A DNA stretch of 64,000 bases from Butyrivibrio hungatei NK4A153 (GTDB taxonomy: Bacteria; Bacillota; Clostridia; Lachnospirales; Lachnospiraceae): NCBI RefSeq assembly GCF_000424465.1, contig NZ_AUJY01000011.1:156139-220138 (forward strand), given 5' to 3'. This document shows positions 34,338-44,124 of this stretch, in pieces. Position 1 is the first letter of the stretch, and each line of letters opens with the position of its first letter. The position numbers and the translations under genes were made by a program. A model generated the notes under the pieces. That model saw only the letters and a program-made list of their open reading frames with translations, was not told the origin of the DNA and did not search any database.

Positions 34338-36464
34338 ATGGATGTTTCTCAGTATCTAAGTGTCTTTCTTGATGAAGCAAAGGAGCACCTTCAGTCTTTA
34401 AACGACAACATCATGGTTCTTGAGCAAGATCCTGAAAATGAGGATTGTATCAATGAAATTTTCAGATCCGCTCACTCAATGAAAGGTATGGCCGGAACAA
34501 TGGGCTATACCAGAATGCAGAATCTTACTCATGACATGGAGGATGTTTTCTCCGATGTCAGAGCCGGTAAGATCAAGATCAAATCAGAGATGATCGATGT
34601 GCTTCTTCAGTGTCTTGACGCTATTCAGGGATATGTTGACAACATTACCGAGAATCAGGACGAAGGTACTGAAGAACACCAGAATATCATTAAAGCGCTC
34701 GCCGATATCAGATCGGGTAATACAGGAGCAGAAGCTGCAGCTTCCGATGGAGTAGCTGAGGCTTCGGAGCCTGCAGAAAGTGCAGCTCCTGCAGTTGAAC
34801 CCGGTGCAGATCCCGCGAGTGACTACAGAGCTATCAAGCTTGATTCTTCCGCAAGAACTACTTTGGAAGAAGCTAAATCTCAGGGAAAGAATGTTTTCGG
34901 TGTTACCGTACATATTCAGGAATCCTGTATTCTTAAGGCAGCCAGAGGTTTCCTTGTATTTAAGGGAATCGAAGAGATCGGTGAAATTGTTGTTTCCGAG
35001 CCTAATACACAGGATATAGAAGATGAGAAATTTGATTTCTCATTCAGCCTTGTAATAATTACAGATGAGTCAAAAGAGAAGGTCATGGAAATAGTTAAGT
35101 CTGTTTCCGAAGTGGCAGGATGCGAATGTGGAGAATTCGACCTCGATGCAGAAAAAGCTGCAGCAGAGGAAACTCCCGAGCCTGCACCGGCAGCTGCAGC
35201 AGCACCGGCAGCCGTTCCCACACAGGGAGCAGCACCTGCGCCCGCACCTGCAGCAGGAAAGGCACCCGCAGCAGGACCTGCAGGCGGCAAGAAGCCTTTA
35301 GGCAAGCCTGTCGTAAACAGAACAGTCCGTGTTGATATCGAGAAACTGGATGTTCTTATGAACCTTGTCTCTGAGCTTATCATTGCAAAGAACTCACTTA
35401 TTTCCGCAGCTAATACTTCAGGTGTCAGCAACGGAAACGTTAATGAGCAGATTGAATATCTTGAGAGTGTTACCACAAATCTTCATGAATCAGTCATGAA
35501 AGTTCGAATGGTTCCTATCGAGAGTGTTCTTCAGAAGTTCCCTCGTATGATCAGAGATCTTAACAAGACTCTCGGCAAGAAGATGGAACTGACAATGACC
35601 GGTGAAGATACAGAAATGGACAGAACCGTGGTTGATGAGATCGGTGATCCTTTGATGCACCTTATCAGAAACAGTGCCGACCACGGAATTGAAGCAGCCG
35701 ATATCCGTGCCCAGAGAGGCAAGCCGGAAGTAGGACAGATTTTCCTTCACGCTTTCCAGGACGGTAACAGCGTTGTTATCGAGGTTGGCGATGACGGTAA
35801 CGGAATAGATGCGGAAGCTGTTAAGAACAAAGCTATCGAGAAAGGAATAGTTACTCCCGAGCAGGCAGCTCTTTTGACAGAGAAGCAGTGCGTAGAGCTC
35901 TTATTCCATCCCGGATTCTCAACAGCAAAGCAGGTTTCTGAAATTTCAGGACGTGGTGTAGGACTTGACGTTGTTAAATCCAAAGTTGAATCTCTTTCCG
36001 GTGAGGTATCCGTTAATACCAAGCTTGGAGCAGGATCCACCTGGATCATCAGACTTCCTCTTACACTTGCTATTATTCAGGCTCTCATGGTTATTGTCGG
36101 AGATGAGAAGTATGCAATACCTCTTGATTCAATCCAGAGTATTGAAGATGTATCTCCTTCAGACCTTAAACTTGTAGAGAATAAAGAAGTTATAAATCTT
36201 CGTGGAAGCGTAACACCTATCGTAAGACTCAATGAAGTGCTTGATACAGAGTCAAGTAAATCACCCGACGACGATATGGTAGTTGTTATCGCAAGAAAAG
36301 GAGACCAGCAGATCGGACTTGTTATCGACGAACTTATGGGACAGCAGGAAATCGTTATCAAGCCTTTGGGTAAATACACAAATAAGTGCAAGCTTATAAG
36401 CGGAGCTACTATCCTTGGTGATGGTGAGATCGCACTTATTCTTGATACCAATTCAATTTTCTGA
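34338..36464 (+). CDS. cheA: Chemotaxis histidine kinase CheA
   Basis: Receptor-coupled kinase that phosphorylates CheY and CheB. From ATG 34338 (GGAGGT 9 bases upstream) it has 708 residues: HPt domain with H46 in FRSAHSMKGMAG, a P2 region, a long Ala/Pro-rich linker (about 280-325), a dimerisation domain, the ATPase with NSADHG and GRGVGLDVV boxes, and a CheW-like regulatory domain at the end. A TTG six bases earlier is too close to the ribosome site. The 109-base gap upstream shows no clear promoter. Confidence 0.97.
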   Translation: MDVSQYLSVFLDEAKEHLQSLNDNIMVLEQDPENEDCINEIFRSAHSMKGMAGTMGYTRMQNLTHDMEDVFSDVRAGKIKIKSEMIDVLLQCLDAIQGYVDNITENQDEGTEEHQNIIKALADIRSGNTGAEAAASDGVAEASEPAESAAPAVEPGADPASDYRAIKLDSSARTTLEEAKSQGKNVFGVTVHIQESCILKAARGFLVFKGIEEIGEIVVSEPNTQDIEDEKFDFSFSLVIITDESKEKVMEIVKSVSEVAGCECGEFDLDAEKAAAEETPEPAPAAAAAPAAVPTQGAAPAPAPAAGKAPAAGPAGGKKPLGKPVVNRTVRVDIEKLDVLMNLVSELIIAKNSLISAANTSGVSNGNVNEQIEYLESVTTNLHESVMKVRMVPIESVLQKFPRMIRDLNKTLGKKMELTMTGEDTEMDRTVVDEIGDPLMHLIRNSADHGIEAADIRAQRGKPEVGQIFLHAFQDGNSVVIEVGDDGNGIDAEAVKNKAIEKGIVTPEQAALLTEKQCVELLFHPGFSTAKQVSEISGRGVGLDVVKSKVESLSGEVSVNTKLGAGSTWIIRLPLTLAIIQALMVIVGDEKYAIPLDSIQSIEDVSPSDLKLVENKEVINLRGSVTPIVRLNEVLDTESSKSPDDDMVVVIARKGDQQIGLVIDELMGQQEIVIKPLGKYTNKCKLISGATILGDGEIALILDTNSIF

Positions 36465-36502
36465 TGGTAACATTTGTTTAGCGAAGAAAGGATGAGCCGA
36501 AT

Positions 36503-37006
36503 ATGAATGAGATAAAAGAAGTTAAAGAAAAAGCCGATAAAGGCGAACTTATTCAGTATATAGTTATAAAGATTGATGATGAGCAGTATGGCATCAACAT
36601 CAAATTTATAGACAACATTGTAAGAATGCAGCAGATTACGAGAGTGCCAAAGGTAGACGCATTCCTTAAGGGAGTTATCAATATCCGAGGCGAGATTGTT
36701 CCTGTTATGAGTGTAAGAATGAAGATGGGACTTTCCGAAGACGTGATCACAGGCGCTTCAAGAATAATCATCTTAAAGACTGAGGCAGGTGATCTTGTAG
36801 GTATAATCGTGGATCAGGTTAATCAGGTTCTTACACTTAATGAAAAAGACATTGAGAAAGTCCGTTACGACGATAAGAAAGGACAGTCAAAAGTTTCTTT
36901 TGTCAGCGGCGTAGGCCATTACGACGGCGGACTGGTTTCAATACTCGATCTCGATGCGGTTGTGTCTGAGAAAGAATCAAAAGAAAAAGCGTCTAACGCA
37001 AGTTAA
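36503..37006 (+). CDS. cheW: Chemotaxis adaptor CheW
   Basis: Couples chemoreceptors to CheA. The 167-residue product has the CheW fold signature EQYGINIKFIDNIVRMQQIT, VPKVDAFLKGVINIRGEIVPV and a KAEAGD-like VGIIVDQV block. A short charged extension is present at both ends. An AAAGGA site precedes ATG 36503. Confidence 0.96.
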   Translation: MNEIKEVKEKADKGELIQYIVIKIDDEQYGINIKFIDNIVRMQQITRVPKVDAFLKGVINIRGEIVPVMSVRMKMGLSEDVITGASRIIILKTEAGDLVGIIVDQVNQVLTLNEKDIEKVRYDDKKGQSKVSFVSGVGHYDGGLVSILDLDAVVSEKESKEKASNAS

Positions 37007-37023
37007 TTCGGAGGATTTATTTT

Positions 37024-37659
37024 ATGGCAGACATGAGTTTGGATAATTTATCCGACAAGTATTTTGACGTGCTGAAGGAACTTGGTAATATCGGTGCCGG
37101 GAATGCAACTACAGCGCTTGCTCAGATGATCGGAACAAAGGTTGATATGTGTGTTCCGCAGGTACGACTTCTGGACTTCAAAGATGTCGGAGACCTCATG
37201 GGCGGAGCTGAGAAGATAATGGCAGGTATTTATCTTGCTGTTGACGGCGATATCGACGGAAGCATCATGTTCCTCTTGGGCAAACAGGCAGCCAGACATT
37301 TGGTTGATCAGCTTATGGGTACAGGCCCCAAGCCTGAAGATCAGGATTTTGATGAAGTTGAGATGTCAGCCCTTAAAGAAGTCGGTAATATCATTACCGG
37401 TTCGTATCTCAATTCACTTTCCATGATGACAAACCTAAAACTCATTCCATCTATTCCATATGTTGCCATTGATATGGCTGCGGCGATACTTAGTGTTCCC
37501 GCGATCCAGTTTGGAATGATGGGTGACAAAATCCTTCTTATTGAGACACAGTTCTTTGATGAACTTAAGTTGAGCGGTTATTTTATTCTTTTACCTGATA
37601 TTGATGGATACCGTAAAATTCTCTCTTCTTTAGGCATGGGAGACGTTTCAGATTCGTGA
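37024..37659 (+). CDS. cheC: CheY-P phosphatase CheC
   Basis: Dephosphorylates CheY-P, a route found in Bacillus-type chemotaxis. The 211-residue product shows both CheC signature helices, ELGNIGAGNATTAL and EVGNIITGSYLNSL, each with the catalytic Glu and Asn. Its activity is normally raised by CheD, whose gene follows 10 bases downstream. Confidence 0.95.
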   Translation: MADMSLDNLSDKYFDVLKELGNIGAGNATTALAQMIGTKVDMCVPQVRLLDFKDVGDLMGGAEKIMAGIYLAVDGDIDGSIMFLLGKQAARHLVDQLMGTGPKPEDQDFDEVEMSALKEVGNIITGSYLNSLSMMTNLKLIPSIPYVAIDMAAAILSVPAIQFGMMGDKILLIETQFFDELKLSGYFILLPDIDGYRKILSSLGMGDVSDS

Positions 37660-37669
37660 AGGGGCTAAT

Positions 37670-38155
37670 ATGAGTCAAATAATTAAGGTTGGAATGGCCG
37701 ATCTGAATATTTGTGTCAGCCCCGACGGAATTACAACTTTGGGGCTTGGGTCCTGCGTTGGAATTGCTATAAGGGATCCTGTTACCAAGATTGGTGGGCT
37801 GGCTCATGTAATGTTGCCGGATTCAACTGAGATTAGGAACAATTCGAATATACCTAAATTTGCCGATACAGGAATTGAAGAACTTGTCAGGCTCATAATT
37901 GCCAAAGGCGGTAATAAATCACGTCTTGTGGCAAAGATTGCCGGCGGCGCGCAGATGTTTGCTTTCCAGTCAAACAATGCCACGATGCGTGTCGGTGACA
38001 GAAATGTTGCGGCATCACTAAAAAAATTAAAGGAGCTTAATATTCCTGTACTTGCTCAGGATACCGGTGATTCGTACGGACGGACAGTTATTTTTTATCC
38101 CGAAAACGGAAACTATATTATCAGAGCTGTAGGAAAGCCTGAAAAAATCATATGA
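37670..38155 (+). CDS. cheD: Chemoreceptor glutamine deamidase CheD
   Basis: Deamidates receptor glutamines and binds CheC. The 161-residue product has the catalytic cysteine C29 in GLGSCVGIAI and histidine H46 in GGLAHVMLP. The last four bases overlap the start of the next gene (ATGA). Confidence 0.95.
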   Translation: MSQIIKVGMADLNICVSPDGITTLGLGSCVGIAIRDPVTKIGGLAHVMLPDSTEIRNNSNIPKFADTGIEELVRLIIAKGGNKSRLVAKIAGGAQMFAFQSNNATMRVGDRNVAASLKKLKELNIPVLAQDTGDSYGRTVIFYPENGNYIIRAVGKPEKII

Positions 38156-38493
38156 ATACCGATTTAGATGAACTGAAGAAAATTAATACCAAACTAATAA
38201 CTCCCCTGATAGTGCTTTCAGCAACGGCTGTTGTTTCAGTGTTTACGTTCTTTAAGCACTATCCGGCGGGTGAGTGGATTTTTATTGTATTTGTTTCGGT
38301 AGTTATATTTTTGGTAATCGGACTTATCACGGAGAAGATGATCGCCAAGTTTTTAGATATTAACTACGAGAAAGCTTTGGCCGAAAAACTTGAAGCTGAG
38401 AGACTCGAGGAAGAGGCAAGAGCAGCAATGGAGGCAGAAAGTAGTGCCGGGGAAGATGTCGATAATATGGAAGTACACGACATTCCTCAGTAA
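38152..38493 (+). CDS. Small membrane protein in the chemotaxis block, unknown function
   Basis: I do not recognise this 113-residue protein. It has two membrane helices (about residues 17-34 and 42-62) and a C-terminal Glu/Ala-rich helical tail ending in VHDIPQ. It overlaps cheD by four bases and is followed by sigD, so it is almost certainly co-expressed with them. Confidence 0.7.
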   Translation: MNTDLDELKKINTKLITPLIVLSATAVVSVFTFFKHYPAGEWIFIVFVSVVIFLVIGLITEKMIAKFLDINYEKALAEKLEAERLEEEARAAMEAESSAGEDVDNMEVHDIPQ

Positions 38494-38519
38494 AAAAATA
38501 GAACCGGGGAAACTTACAC

Positions 38520-39296
38520 ATGGATGATGCAGCTAGAAATAAATTATGGACAGAATATGGTAATACCAAATCCGGTGAACTCAGAGAGCAGCTCATATTA
38601 GAGTATGCTCCTCTTGTCAAGCTTGTAGCCGGAAGACTTAGCATGTATCTTGGATTTAATGTCGAATATGACGATCTTGTAGGATATGGCATTTTCGGAC
38701 TCATAGATGCCATTGATAAGTTTGATCTCATGAAAGACGTTAAGTTTGAAACTTATGCCAGTCTGAGGATCAGAGGAGCAATCCTAGATCAGATCCGCAA
38801 GATGGACTGGATTCCCAGAACTATAAGACAGAGACAGAAGAAGATAGAGACTGCCATCAGAGAGATTGAAAAAGAGAGTGGTCATATCGCGACAGATGCC
38901 GAAATAGCGGCAAAAATGGATATTACTGAAGATGAATACCAGAACTGGCAGAACCAGATGAAGGTTACGGGGGTTGTTTCCTTAAATGAGTTCATGGATC
39001 AGGGCGCGGATATTGCCGATGATTCAAGCAATGCAACAGGTTCAGGTTTCACAAAGCCTGAGGAGGCTATAGAAAAGGAGGAACTTAAAAAGATGTTGGC
39101 CGATTCCTTGGAACATCTTACAGACAAGGAGAAAAAGGTCATACTCTTTTACTATTATGAGGAGCTTACGTTAAAGGAGATAAGTGAGGTTCTGGAGGTT
39201 TCAGAGTCGAGAGTGTCACAGCTTCACACAAAGGCGCTTCAGAAGATGCGCGAAAAGCTGGGAGACTATCTGGGGATTATTACAAACTCGAGATAG
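38520..39296 (+). CDS. sigD: RNA polymerase sigma factor for flagellar genes (SigD/FliA)
   Basis: Alternative sigma-28 factor that directs late flagellar transcription. The 258-residue product has region 2 (VEYDDLVGYGIFGLIDAIDKF, then FETYASLRIRGAILDQIRKM), region 3 and region 4 with the helix-turn-helix LKEISEVLEVSESRVSQLHTKA. The family member is clear from DWIPRTIRQRQKKIE. The promoter at 11420 matches its expected consensus, suggesting positive feedback on the hook genes. Confidence 0.97.
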   Translation: MDDAARNKLWTEYGNTKSGELREQLILEYAPLVKLVAGRLSMYLGFNVEYDDLVGYGIFGLIDAIDKFDLMKDVKFETYASLRIRGAILDQIRKMDWIPRTIRQRQKKIETAIREIEKESGHIATDAEIAAKMDITEDEYQNWQNQMKVTGVVSLNEFMDQGADIADDSSNATGSGFTKPEEAIEKEELKKMLADSLEHLTDKEKKVILFYYYEELTLKEISEVLEVSESRVSQLHTKALQKMREKLGDYLGIITNSR

Positions 39297-39326
39297 TAGG
39301 AAATTTATTTATGGAAGAGGATTTGT

Positions 39327-40904
39327 ATGAACGGATATTTTCAACTCGTAAACACAACGCAGGGAACCGGTATCAGAATTTACGCCCCAACCGATGGAGG
39401 TAAGCCGCTAAACGTTAATGACGTTCGTGAGTACTTGGACGAAAGAAAAATTCAATACGATGTAATCAAGCTAAATGATGCTGTGACCAAGTCTGACGCA
39501 AACGTCTACGTTTTTACCGAAACGCAGGTACATCCTGAGCGTGAAGGGGTAAAGTTTGACGTTTCCAAGGATAAAATGACTGTCACGGCATTTTTCTATC
39601 CGCCGACAGAAGGCGCGCAGCTTATGACGGAGAATGAGTTCAGAAGCTCGATCGCGTACAGAAAGATCACTTATGGAATTCAGGACGAAAACATAAAAGC
39701 ATTTTTTGAACATAGAGAGTACTGTAAGGAAATAATTATAGCTCAGGGAAAAGAAGTTGTTCAGGGTAAGAATGCATACGTTGAGTATCACTTTAATACC
39801 AACTTAAGAGCACGTCCCACACTTAAAGAGGATGGAAGTGTGGACTATTTCCATCTTAACCTGATCAATAATATAAATGAAGGCGATCTTCTCGCTACAC
39901 TTCATAAGGAGATTCCGGGGGTTCCGGGGATCAATGTTTTTGGAGAGAATATAAAGCCTGCTGTTGTTAAGCCTTCTCATATCAGAGCGGGTAAGAATAC
40001 CATTCTTTCGGAAGATAAGCTTACACTTAAGGCAGGAAAGTCCGGTCACGTAACTTTGAGCGAAGGTAAAGTTGTTGTTTCCGATGTATTGCAGCTTGAG
40101 AATGTTGATGTTGCCACAGGTAACATTGATTATGAAGGAAGTGTTGAGGTTAACGGTGTTGTTGCAACCAACTTTAGCGTAAAGGCAGGCGGAAACATCA
40201 TTGTCAGAGGTATTGTTGAAGGAGCCGTTCTTGATGCCGGCGCCGATATAATCCTTGAATGCGGAGCAAAAGCCGGCGGAAATATTAAGGCCGGTGGCAA
40301 TATAGTCACAAGATTTATTGAGAATGCCAATGTGAGTGCAAGGGGATGCATCACAAGTGAATGCATACTCCACTCAAACGTTTCTTCGGGAACAGAGGTA
40401 AACGTAACCGGACGAAGAGGCTTTATCGCCGGAGGAAGAGTTAGTGCTGCAGACAAGATTCAGGCTAAGGTTCTCGGATCTGAGATGGGGGCAAATACCA
40501 TCATAGAAGTTGGGGCAGATCCGCAGCTTAAGCAAAGACTCAAAGAGCTTCAGAAAGAAATGACCGAAGCACAGAAGAGCATAGAGAGCATAAAACCTAC
40601 TATCGAAGGCTTTACTAAGATGCTAAAGGCGGGAGTAAAGTTTAGCCCTCAGCAGGTCGAAAGTGCAAAGAAACTTATAGAGTTAAACAAGACCCTTACG
40701 GAACAGATTCAGGATGACTCGGAGGAATATGCAAATCTTATGGAAAGACTTGCGGAAGCAAAGGAAGCCGAGGTTGTGGTTGAGGGAACCGCATATCCCG
40801 GAACTACCGTTAATATCGGTGAGTTGTCCATGATCGTAAAGAAACCTGTTCAGTACAGCAAGTTTGTTGTCAGGGAAGGAGATGTAAGATTAGCACCTAT
40901 CTAA
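39327..40904 (+). CDS. FapA-type protein (DUF342)
   Basis: A 525-residue protein of the DUF342/FapA family, recognised by GVPGINVFGENIKP and by the repeated right-handed beta-helix turns rich in Gly/Val/Ala (about residues 255-400), followed by a coiled coil (about 400-480) and a short beta end. Homologues often lie next to sigD in Firmicutes and have been linked to polar flagellar assembly in Vibrio; the biochemical role is not known. Confidence 0.85.
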   Translation: MNGYFQLVNTTQGTGIRIYAPTDGGKPLNVNDVREYLDERKIQYDVIKLNDAVTKSDANVYVFTETQVHPEREGVKFDVSKDKMTVTAFFYPPTEGAQLMTENEFRSSIAYRKITYGIQDENIKAFFEHREYCKEIIIAQGKEVVQGKNAYVEYHFNTNLRARPTLKEDGSVDYFHLNLINNINEGDLLATLHKEIPGVPGINVFGENIKPAVVKPSHIRAGKNTILSEDKLTLKAGKSGHVTLSEGKVVVSDVLQLENVDVATGNIDYEGSVEVNGVVATNFSVKAGGNIIVRGIVEGAVLDAGADIILECGAKAGGNIKAGGNIVTRFIENANVSARGCITSECILHSNVSSGTEVNVTGRRGFIAGGRVSAADKIQAKVLGSEMGANTIIEVGADPQLKQRLKELQKEMTEAQKSIESIKPTIEGFTKMLKAGVKFSPQQVESAKKLIELNKTLTEQIQDDSEEYANLMERLAEAKEAEVVVEGTAYPGTTVNIGELSMIVKKPVQYSKFVVREGDVRLAPI

Positions 40905-40919
40905 ACGGAGGAGAGAACC

Positions 40920-41315
40920 ATGTCAATAAACAGAATTGACTTTGGCGTGATCGCTGCTTCTAATGAGGTTTCCGCGGTGAAGGCGTCGGAGGATGCAAGA
41001 CCCATGATGGACAGGCAGAACTTTCAGACTCAGTTTAACGAAGAAGTTGATAACCAGCGCAATTCGGTTATTCAAAAGGATGACGTTAGCGGAGCCAAAG
41101 TTTCTGCGGATGCCGGAGAGAAAGGCGGTAATGAATACGCGGGGGACGGCGGAAAAAACAGAAAAAAGAAGCAGGACGAAAAGAATGAGAATAATCCCAT
41201 TTTAGAAAGACAGCTATCAGTTGAGAAAATGGAAAAAATTTCGGAGCACATGCTCGACCGAAATGGAAAGCCTGTAGATCTTGGTATTTCTCACGGTTTT
41301 GATTTGAAGATTTAA
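40920..41315 (+). CDS. Unknown small hydrophilic protein of the flagellar block
   Basis: A 131-residue protein of unknown function. It is Lys/Asn/Glu-rich in the middle, with no membrane segment, and ends in EHMLDRNGKPVDLGISHGFDLKI. GGAGGAGAG precedes the start. The sequence looks like a cytoplasmic accessory protein; I cannot name it. Confidence 0.65.
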   Translation: MSINRIDFGVIAASNEVSAVKASEDARPMMDRQNFQTQFNEEVDNQRNSVIQKDDVSGAKVSADAGEKGGNEYAGDGGKNRKKKQDEKNENNPILERQLSVEKMEKISEHMLDRNGKPVDLGISHGFDLKI

Positions 41316-41381
41316 CATTTCTATATTATAATGGTGGAAACGGGCACGGTGCCTGAATTTTTTAGTAAAATAGGCGGATAA

Positions 41382-42251
41382 ATGATTAGTATTACAGAGA
41401 TTGTTCTCATCGTTGTCGGATTCGCGGCAATAATATTGGGTTACCTTCTTCCTGCGGGGAAGGAACTTGACGAGGAAGATAAGATGCTCATGGAGAGAGA
41501 AATCCGTGAGCTTGTTCGTCGTGAAGTTGAAGATCAGAGAGAAAATATTGAAAATATGGTAGACGATACCGTAGATCTTTCTTTGGACAGAACAGAGAGA
41601 GCAATGGAACGTATATCAAACGAAAAACTTTCCGCTATCGGAGAATATTCCGATACTGTGATCAACGATATACACAAGAATCATGATGAAGTAATGTTCA
41701 TGTATGACATGCTTAACGATAAGCATAAGAACCTCACTTCCGTGGTTTCCGAAGTAACCAAGAAAGCCGATGAGGCCAAGAAAGTTGTAAAAGAGGTAGA
41801 GGAGAAGATCATTACTCCCGCTCCGTCAGATGAAATCATACCTGTTACACCGGTTGCATCTGCCGCTCCTTCTGCAGCTGTCGAAAAAGAGCCTGTCATG
41901 GAACTTGAAAAGATCACAGCTAAAGTTATAACTCCCGAAGAAGCTATTGGGCTTCATGTTGTAGGAAACACTTCTAACGATGAAGAGGAAGTTAAGCCTA
42001 TACAGGAGCAACAGCCGAATGCCAAAGTTGTTCCCATTACTGAAGCTGTGAGAGTTGAAGCTAAGAGCACCAATCCCGATAAGAACATGAAAGAACTCAC
42101 AGCAGCCGATCCGATCTCGCAGAACAGACAGATCATTGAGATGCATAAGGCCGGAAAATCAAATATGGTTATTGCAAGAGAACTTGGTCTGGGTATCGGA
42201 GAAGTTAAGCTTGTGATAGATCTTTCCAACAAGCACAGAAAAGTTAAGTGA
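41382..42251 (+). CDS. SwrB-like membrane-anchored protein (DUF6115-like)
   Basis: A 289-residue protein with one N-terminal membrane helix (residues 4-24), a long acidic coiled coil (about 30-140), a variable linker, and a C-terminal helix-turn-helix-like end IARELGLGIGEVKLVIDL. This plan and the position between sigD and rpsB match Bacillus SwrB, which promotes type III export. The gene name is by analogy. Confidence 0.7.
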   Translation: MISITEIVLIVVGFAAIILGYLLPAGKELDEEDKMLMEREIRELVRREVEDQRENIENMVDDTVDLSLDRTERAMERISNEKLSAIGEYSDTVINDIHKNHDEVMFMYDMLNDKHKNLTSVVSEVTKKADEAKKVVKEVEEKIITPAPSDEIIPVTPVASAAPSAAVEKEPVMELEKITAKVITPEEAIGLHVVGNTSNDEEEVKPIQEQQPNAKVVPITEAVRVEAKSTNPDKNMKELTAADPISQNRQIIEMHKAGKSNMVIARELGLGIGEVKLVIDLSNKHRKVK

Positions 42252-42265
42252 GGAATACTCTATAA

Positions 42266-43060
42266 ATGAAACTAAAATATTACCTTAGGGGGATTGGTCT
42301 TGGCGTTGTACTTACAGCTATAATCATGGGCTTTGCACTTGGAGCCAGAAATGCACCGGTCAGCGATGCCGAGGTGATCGAGAAAGCAAAAGATCTCGGA
42401 ATGGTTGAAGGCGGTGTTCTTTCGGATTATTCCGGTGAAGACGCAAGTACCGGCGAGGCGGTAAAAGAGGAACCAGATAATTCAGCTCCGGTAGATAAAG
42501 TTACGGATACTGCAAAGGGAGTCGACGCAGGCCCCTCATTACCTGACACATCTGCGAGCGATTCAGCTGCCGGCGGTGCGGATATTGAAAAGCCTGAGAC
42601 TTCTGCCGGCATAGGCACAGGCACATCTACTGTTGCTAACGGTATAAGCGGAGCTGTCGAAAAAGCTTCATCCGCAGGCAATTCTGTAAGTGCCAAGAAT
42701 GCTGACAAGAATAAAGACAAGGATAAGGAAAAAGAAAAGCCTGTCGTAGAAAAGAAAAAAGAAGAAGTTCAGGAAGAGCCTGAAGAATTAGAGGAAGAAC
42801 CCGCTGAGGAACCTGAAGACAATTCAGGTGAGAGCACATCGAGTCCTTCTCCTGCAAATCCGGTGCAGGTTACTATTCCGGGAGGTTCATCGTCCGATAA
42901 AGTAGCTAAGATCTTACATGATGCGGGACTCGTGGATGATGCCATTCAGTTTAACAAATTCCTTATTGAGAAAGGCTGGGACAGAAAGATACATTCCGGA
43001 ACCAAATCAATAAGTCAGGGAGCTTCATATGAAGAAATAGCGAAAGCTATCACACAATGA
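42266..43060 (+). CDS. Membrane-anchored protein with YceG/LysM-like C-terminal domain
   Basis: A 264-residue protein with one N-terminal membrane helix (about 7-27), a long Ser/Thr/Ala then Glu/Lys-rich linker (about 55-205), and a C-terminal block starting VTIPGGSSSDKVAKILHDAG and ending GASYEEIAKAIT. That block resembles the LysM-like part of YceG/MltG transglycosylases, without a catalytic domain. It is the last gene of the flagellar block, before a strong terminator. Confidence 0.7.
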   Translation: MKLKYYLRGIGLGVVLTAIIMGFALGARNAPVSDAEVIEKAKDLGMVEGGVLSDYSGEDASTGEAVKEEPDNSAPVDKVTDTAKGVDAGPSLPDTSASDSAAGGADIEKPETSAGIGTGTSTVANGISGAVEKASSAGNSVSAKNADKNKDKDKEKEKPVVEKKKEEVQEEPEELEEEPAEEPEDNSGESTSSPSPANPVQVTIPGGSSSDKVAKILHDAGLVDDAIQFNKFLIEKGWDRKIHSGTKSISQGASYEEIAKAITQ

Positions 43061-43085
43061 CCTTGTATTAAATAATTTTAGCTTT

Positions 43086-43121
43086 AAAGCTGTGAAAATA
43101 ACTTATTTTCACAGCTTTTTT
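43086..43121 (+). terminator. Terminator of the second flagellar/chemotaxis block
   Basis: A perfect 16-base inverted repeat (43086-43101 with 43103-43118) reading AAAGCTGTGAAAATAA, followed by a T run. It has A-rich and T-rich flanks on both sides. Confidence 0.9.
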
Positions 43122-43123
43122 AC

Positions 43124-43152
43124 TTGAAATATGTTTTTCCTTGTGATATAGT
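43124..43152 (+). promoter_or_regulatory. Promoter of rpsB-tsf
   Basis: TTGAAA (43124-43129), 17 bases, TATAGT (43147-43152) with an extended -10 TGA just before it. It is one of the best promoter matches in the window. Confidence 0.75.
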
Positions 43153-43159
43153 TAAAAAG

Positions 43160-43338
43160 CTGTGTTCATAGGTGTGTTTATGCCTATTTCACGGTAAAAC
43201 AAATAATCACGTACATTTAATTCTCTTTCCGGTGTCGGTCATACCGATCAGAAGAGAGCTCTGTATATCGGAAGACGCGCTGATATATCATATGAGCCAA
43301 GGATGTGCGGAAGATTCTAACCAAATGGAGGTAATATC
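43160..43338 (+). promoter_or_regulatory. Structured 5' leader of rpsB
   Basis: About 180 bases of untranslated leader. It can form TCGGT-CAT-ACCGA near 43236-43248 and a larger stem in which GCTC and TATATC (about 43257-43268) pair with GATATA and GAGC (about 43281-43296). Leaders of S2 genes are often sites of feedback control by the ribosomal protein; that role here is inferred. GGAGGT precedes the start. Confidence 0.45.
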
Positions 43339-44094
43339 ATGAGCGTTGTATCAATGAAACAGTTACTTGAAGCAGGTGTTCACTTTGGACATCAGACAAG
43401 AAGATGGAACCCTAAAATGGCTCCTTACATCTTCACAGAGAGAAACGGAATCCACATCATCGACCTTCAGAAGTCAGTTATCAAGGTTGACGAGGCTTAC
43501 AAGGCAGTATTCGAGATTGCACAGCAGGGTGGAACAATCCTTTTCGTAGGAACAAAGAAGCAGGCGCAGGACGCTGTTAAGTCAGAGGCTGAGCGTTGCG
43601 GAATGTACTACATCAACGAGAGATGGCTCGGTGGAATGCTTACAAACTTCAAGACAATCCAGAGCAGAATCGCTAGAATGAAGACTATCGAGAAGATGCA
43701 GGAAGACGGAACATTCGAAGTTCTTCCCAAGAAGGAAGTTGCTCAGCTTAAGAAGGAACTTTCCAAGCTTCAGGCTAACCTTGGCGGAATCAGAGATATG
43801 AAGAGAATCCCTGATGCTATTTTCGTAGTAGATCCTAAGAAGGAAAGAATCTGCATTCAGGAGGCTGAGTCTCTTGGAATTACTCTTATCGGTATCGCTG
43901 ATACAAACTGCGATCCTGAAGAGCTTGACTTCATCATCCCCGGAAACGATGACGCTATCAGAGCAGTAAAGCTTATCGTTGGTAAGATGGCAGACGCTGT
44001 TATCGAAGCTAACCAGGGTGCTGAGGCTGACGTTGCAGCTGAGTTCGTTGCAGAGGCAGCTGAGGATATCGAAGAAGTTGCAGACGCAGAGTAA
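43339..44094 (+). CDS. rpsB: 30S ribosomal protein S2
   Basis: Ribosomal protein uS2, 251 residues. It starts [20 protein letters not shown] and shows [20 protein letters not shown] and [20 protein letters not shown], all conserved. The C-terminal tail is acidic. Codon choice is strongly biased, as for a highly expressed gene. Confidence 0.99.
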   Translation: MSVVSMKQLLEAGVHFGHQTRRWNPKMAPYIFTERNGIHIIDLQKSVIKVDEAYKAVFEIAQQGGTILFVGTKKQAQDAVKSEAERCGMYYINERWLGGMLTNFKTIQSRIARMKTIEKMQEDGTFEVLPKKEVAQLKKELSKLQANLGGIRDMKRIPDAIFVVDPKKERICIQEAESLGITLIGIADTNCDPEELDFIIPGNDDAIRAVKLIVGKMADAVIEANQGAEADVAAEFVAEAAEDIEEVADAE

Positions 44095-44124
44095 TATAGA
44101 TTGATAATTTGGAACTAAATTGGT

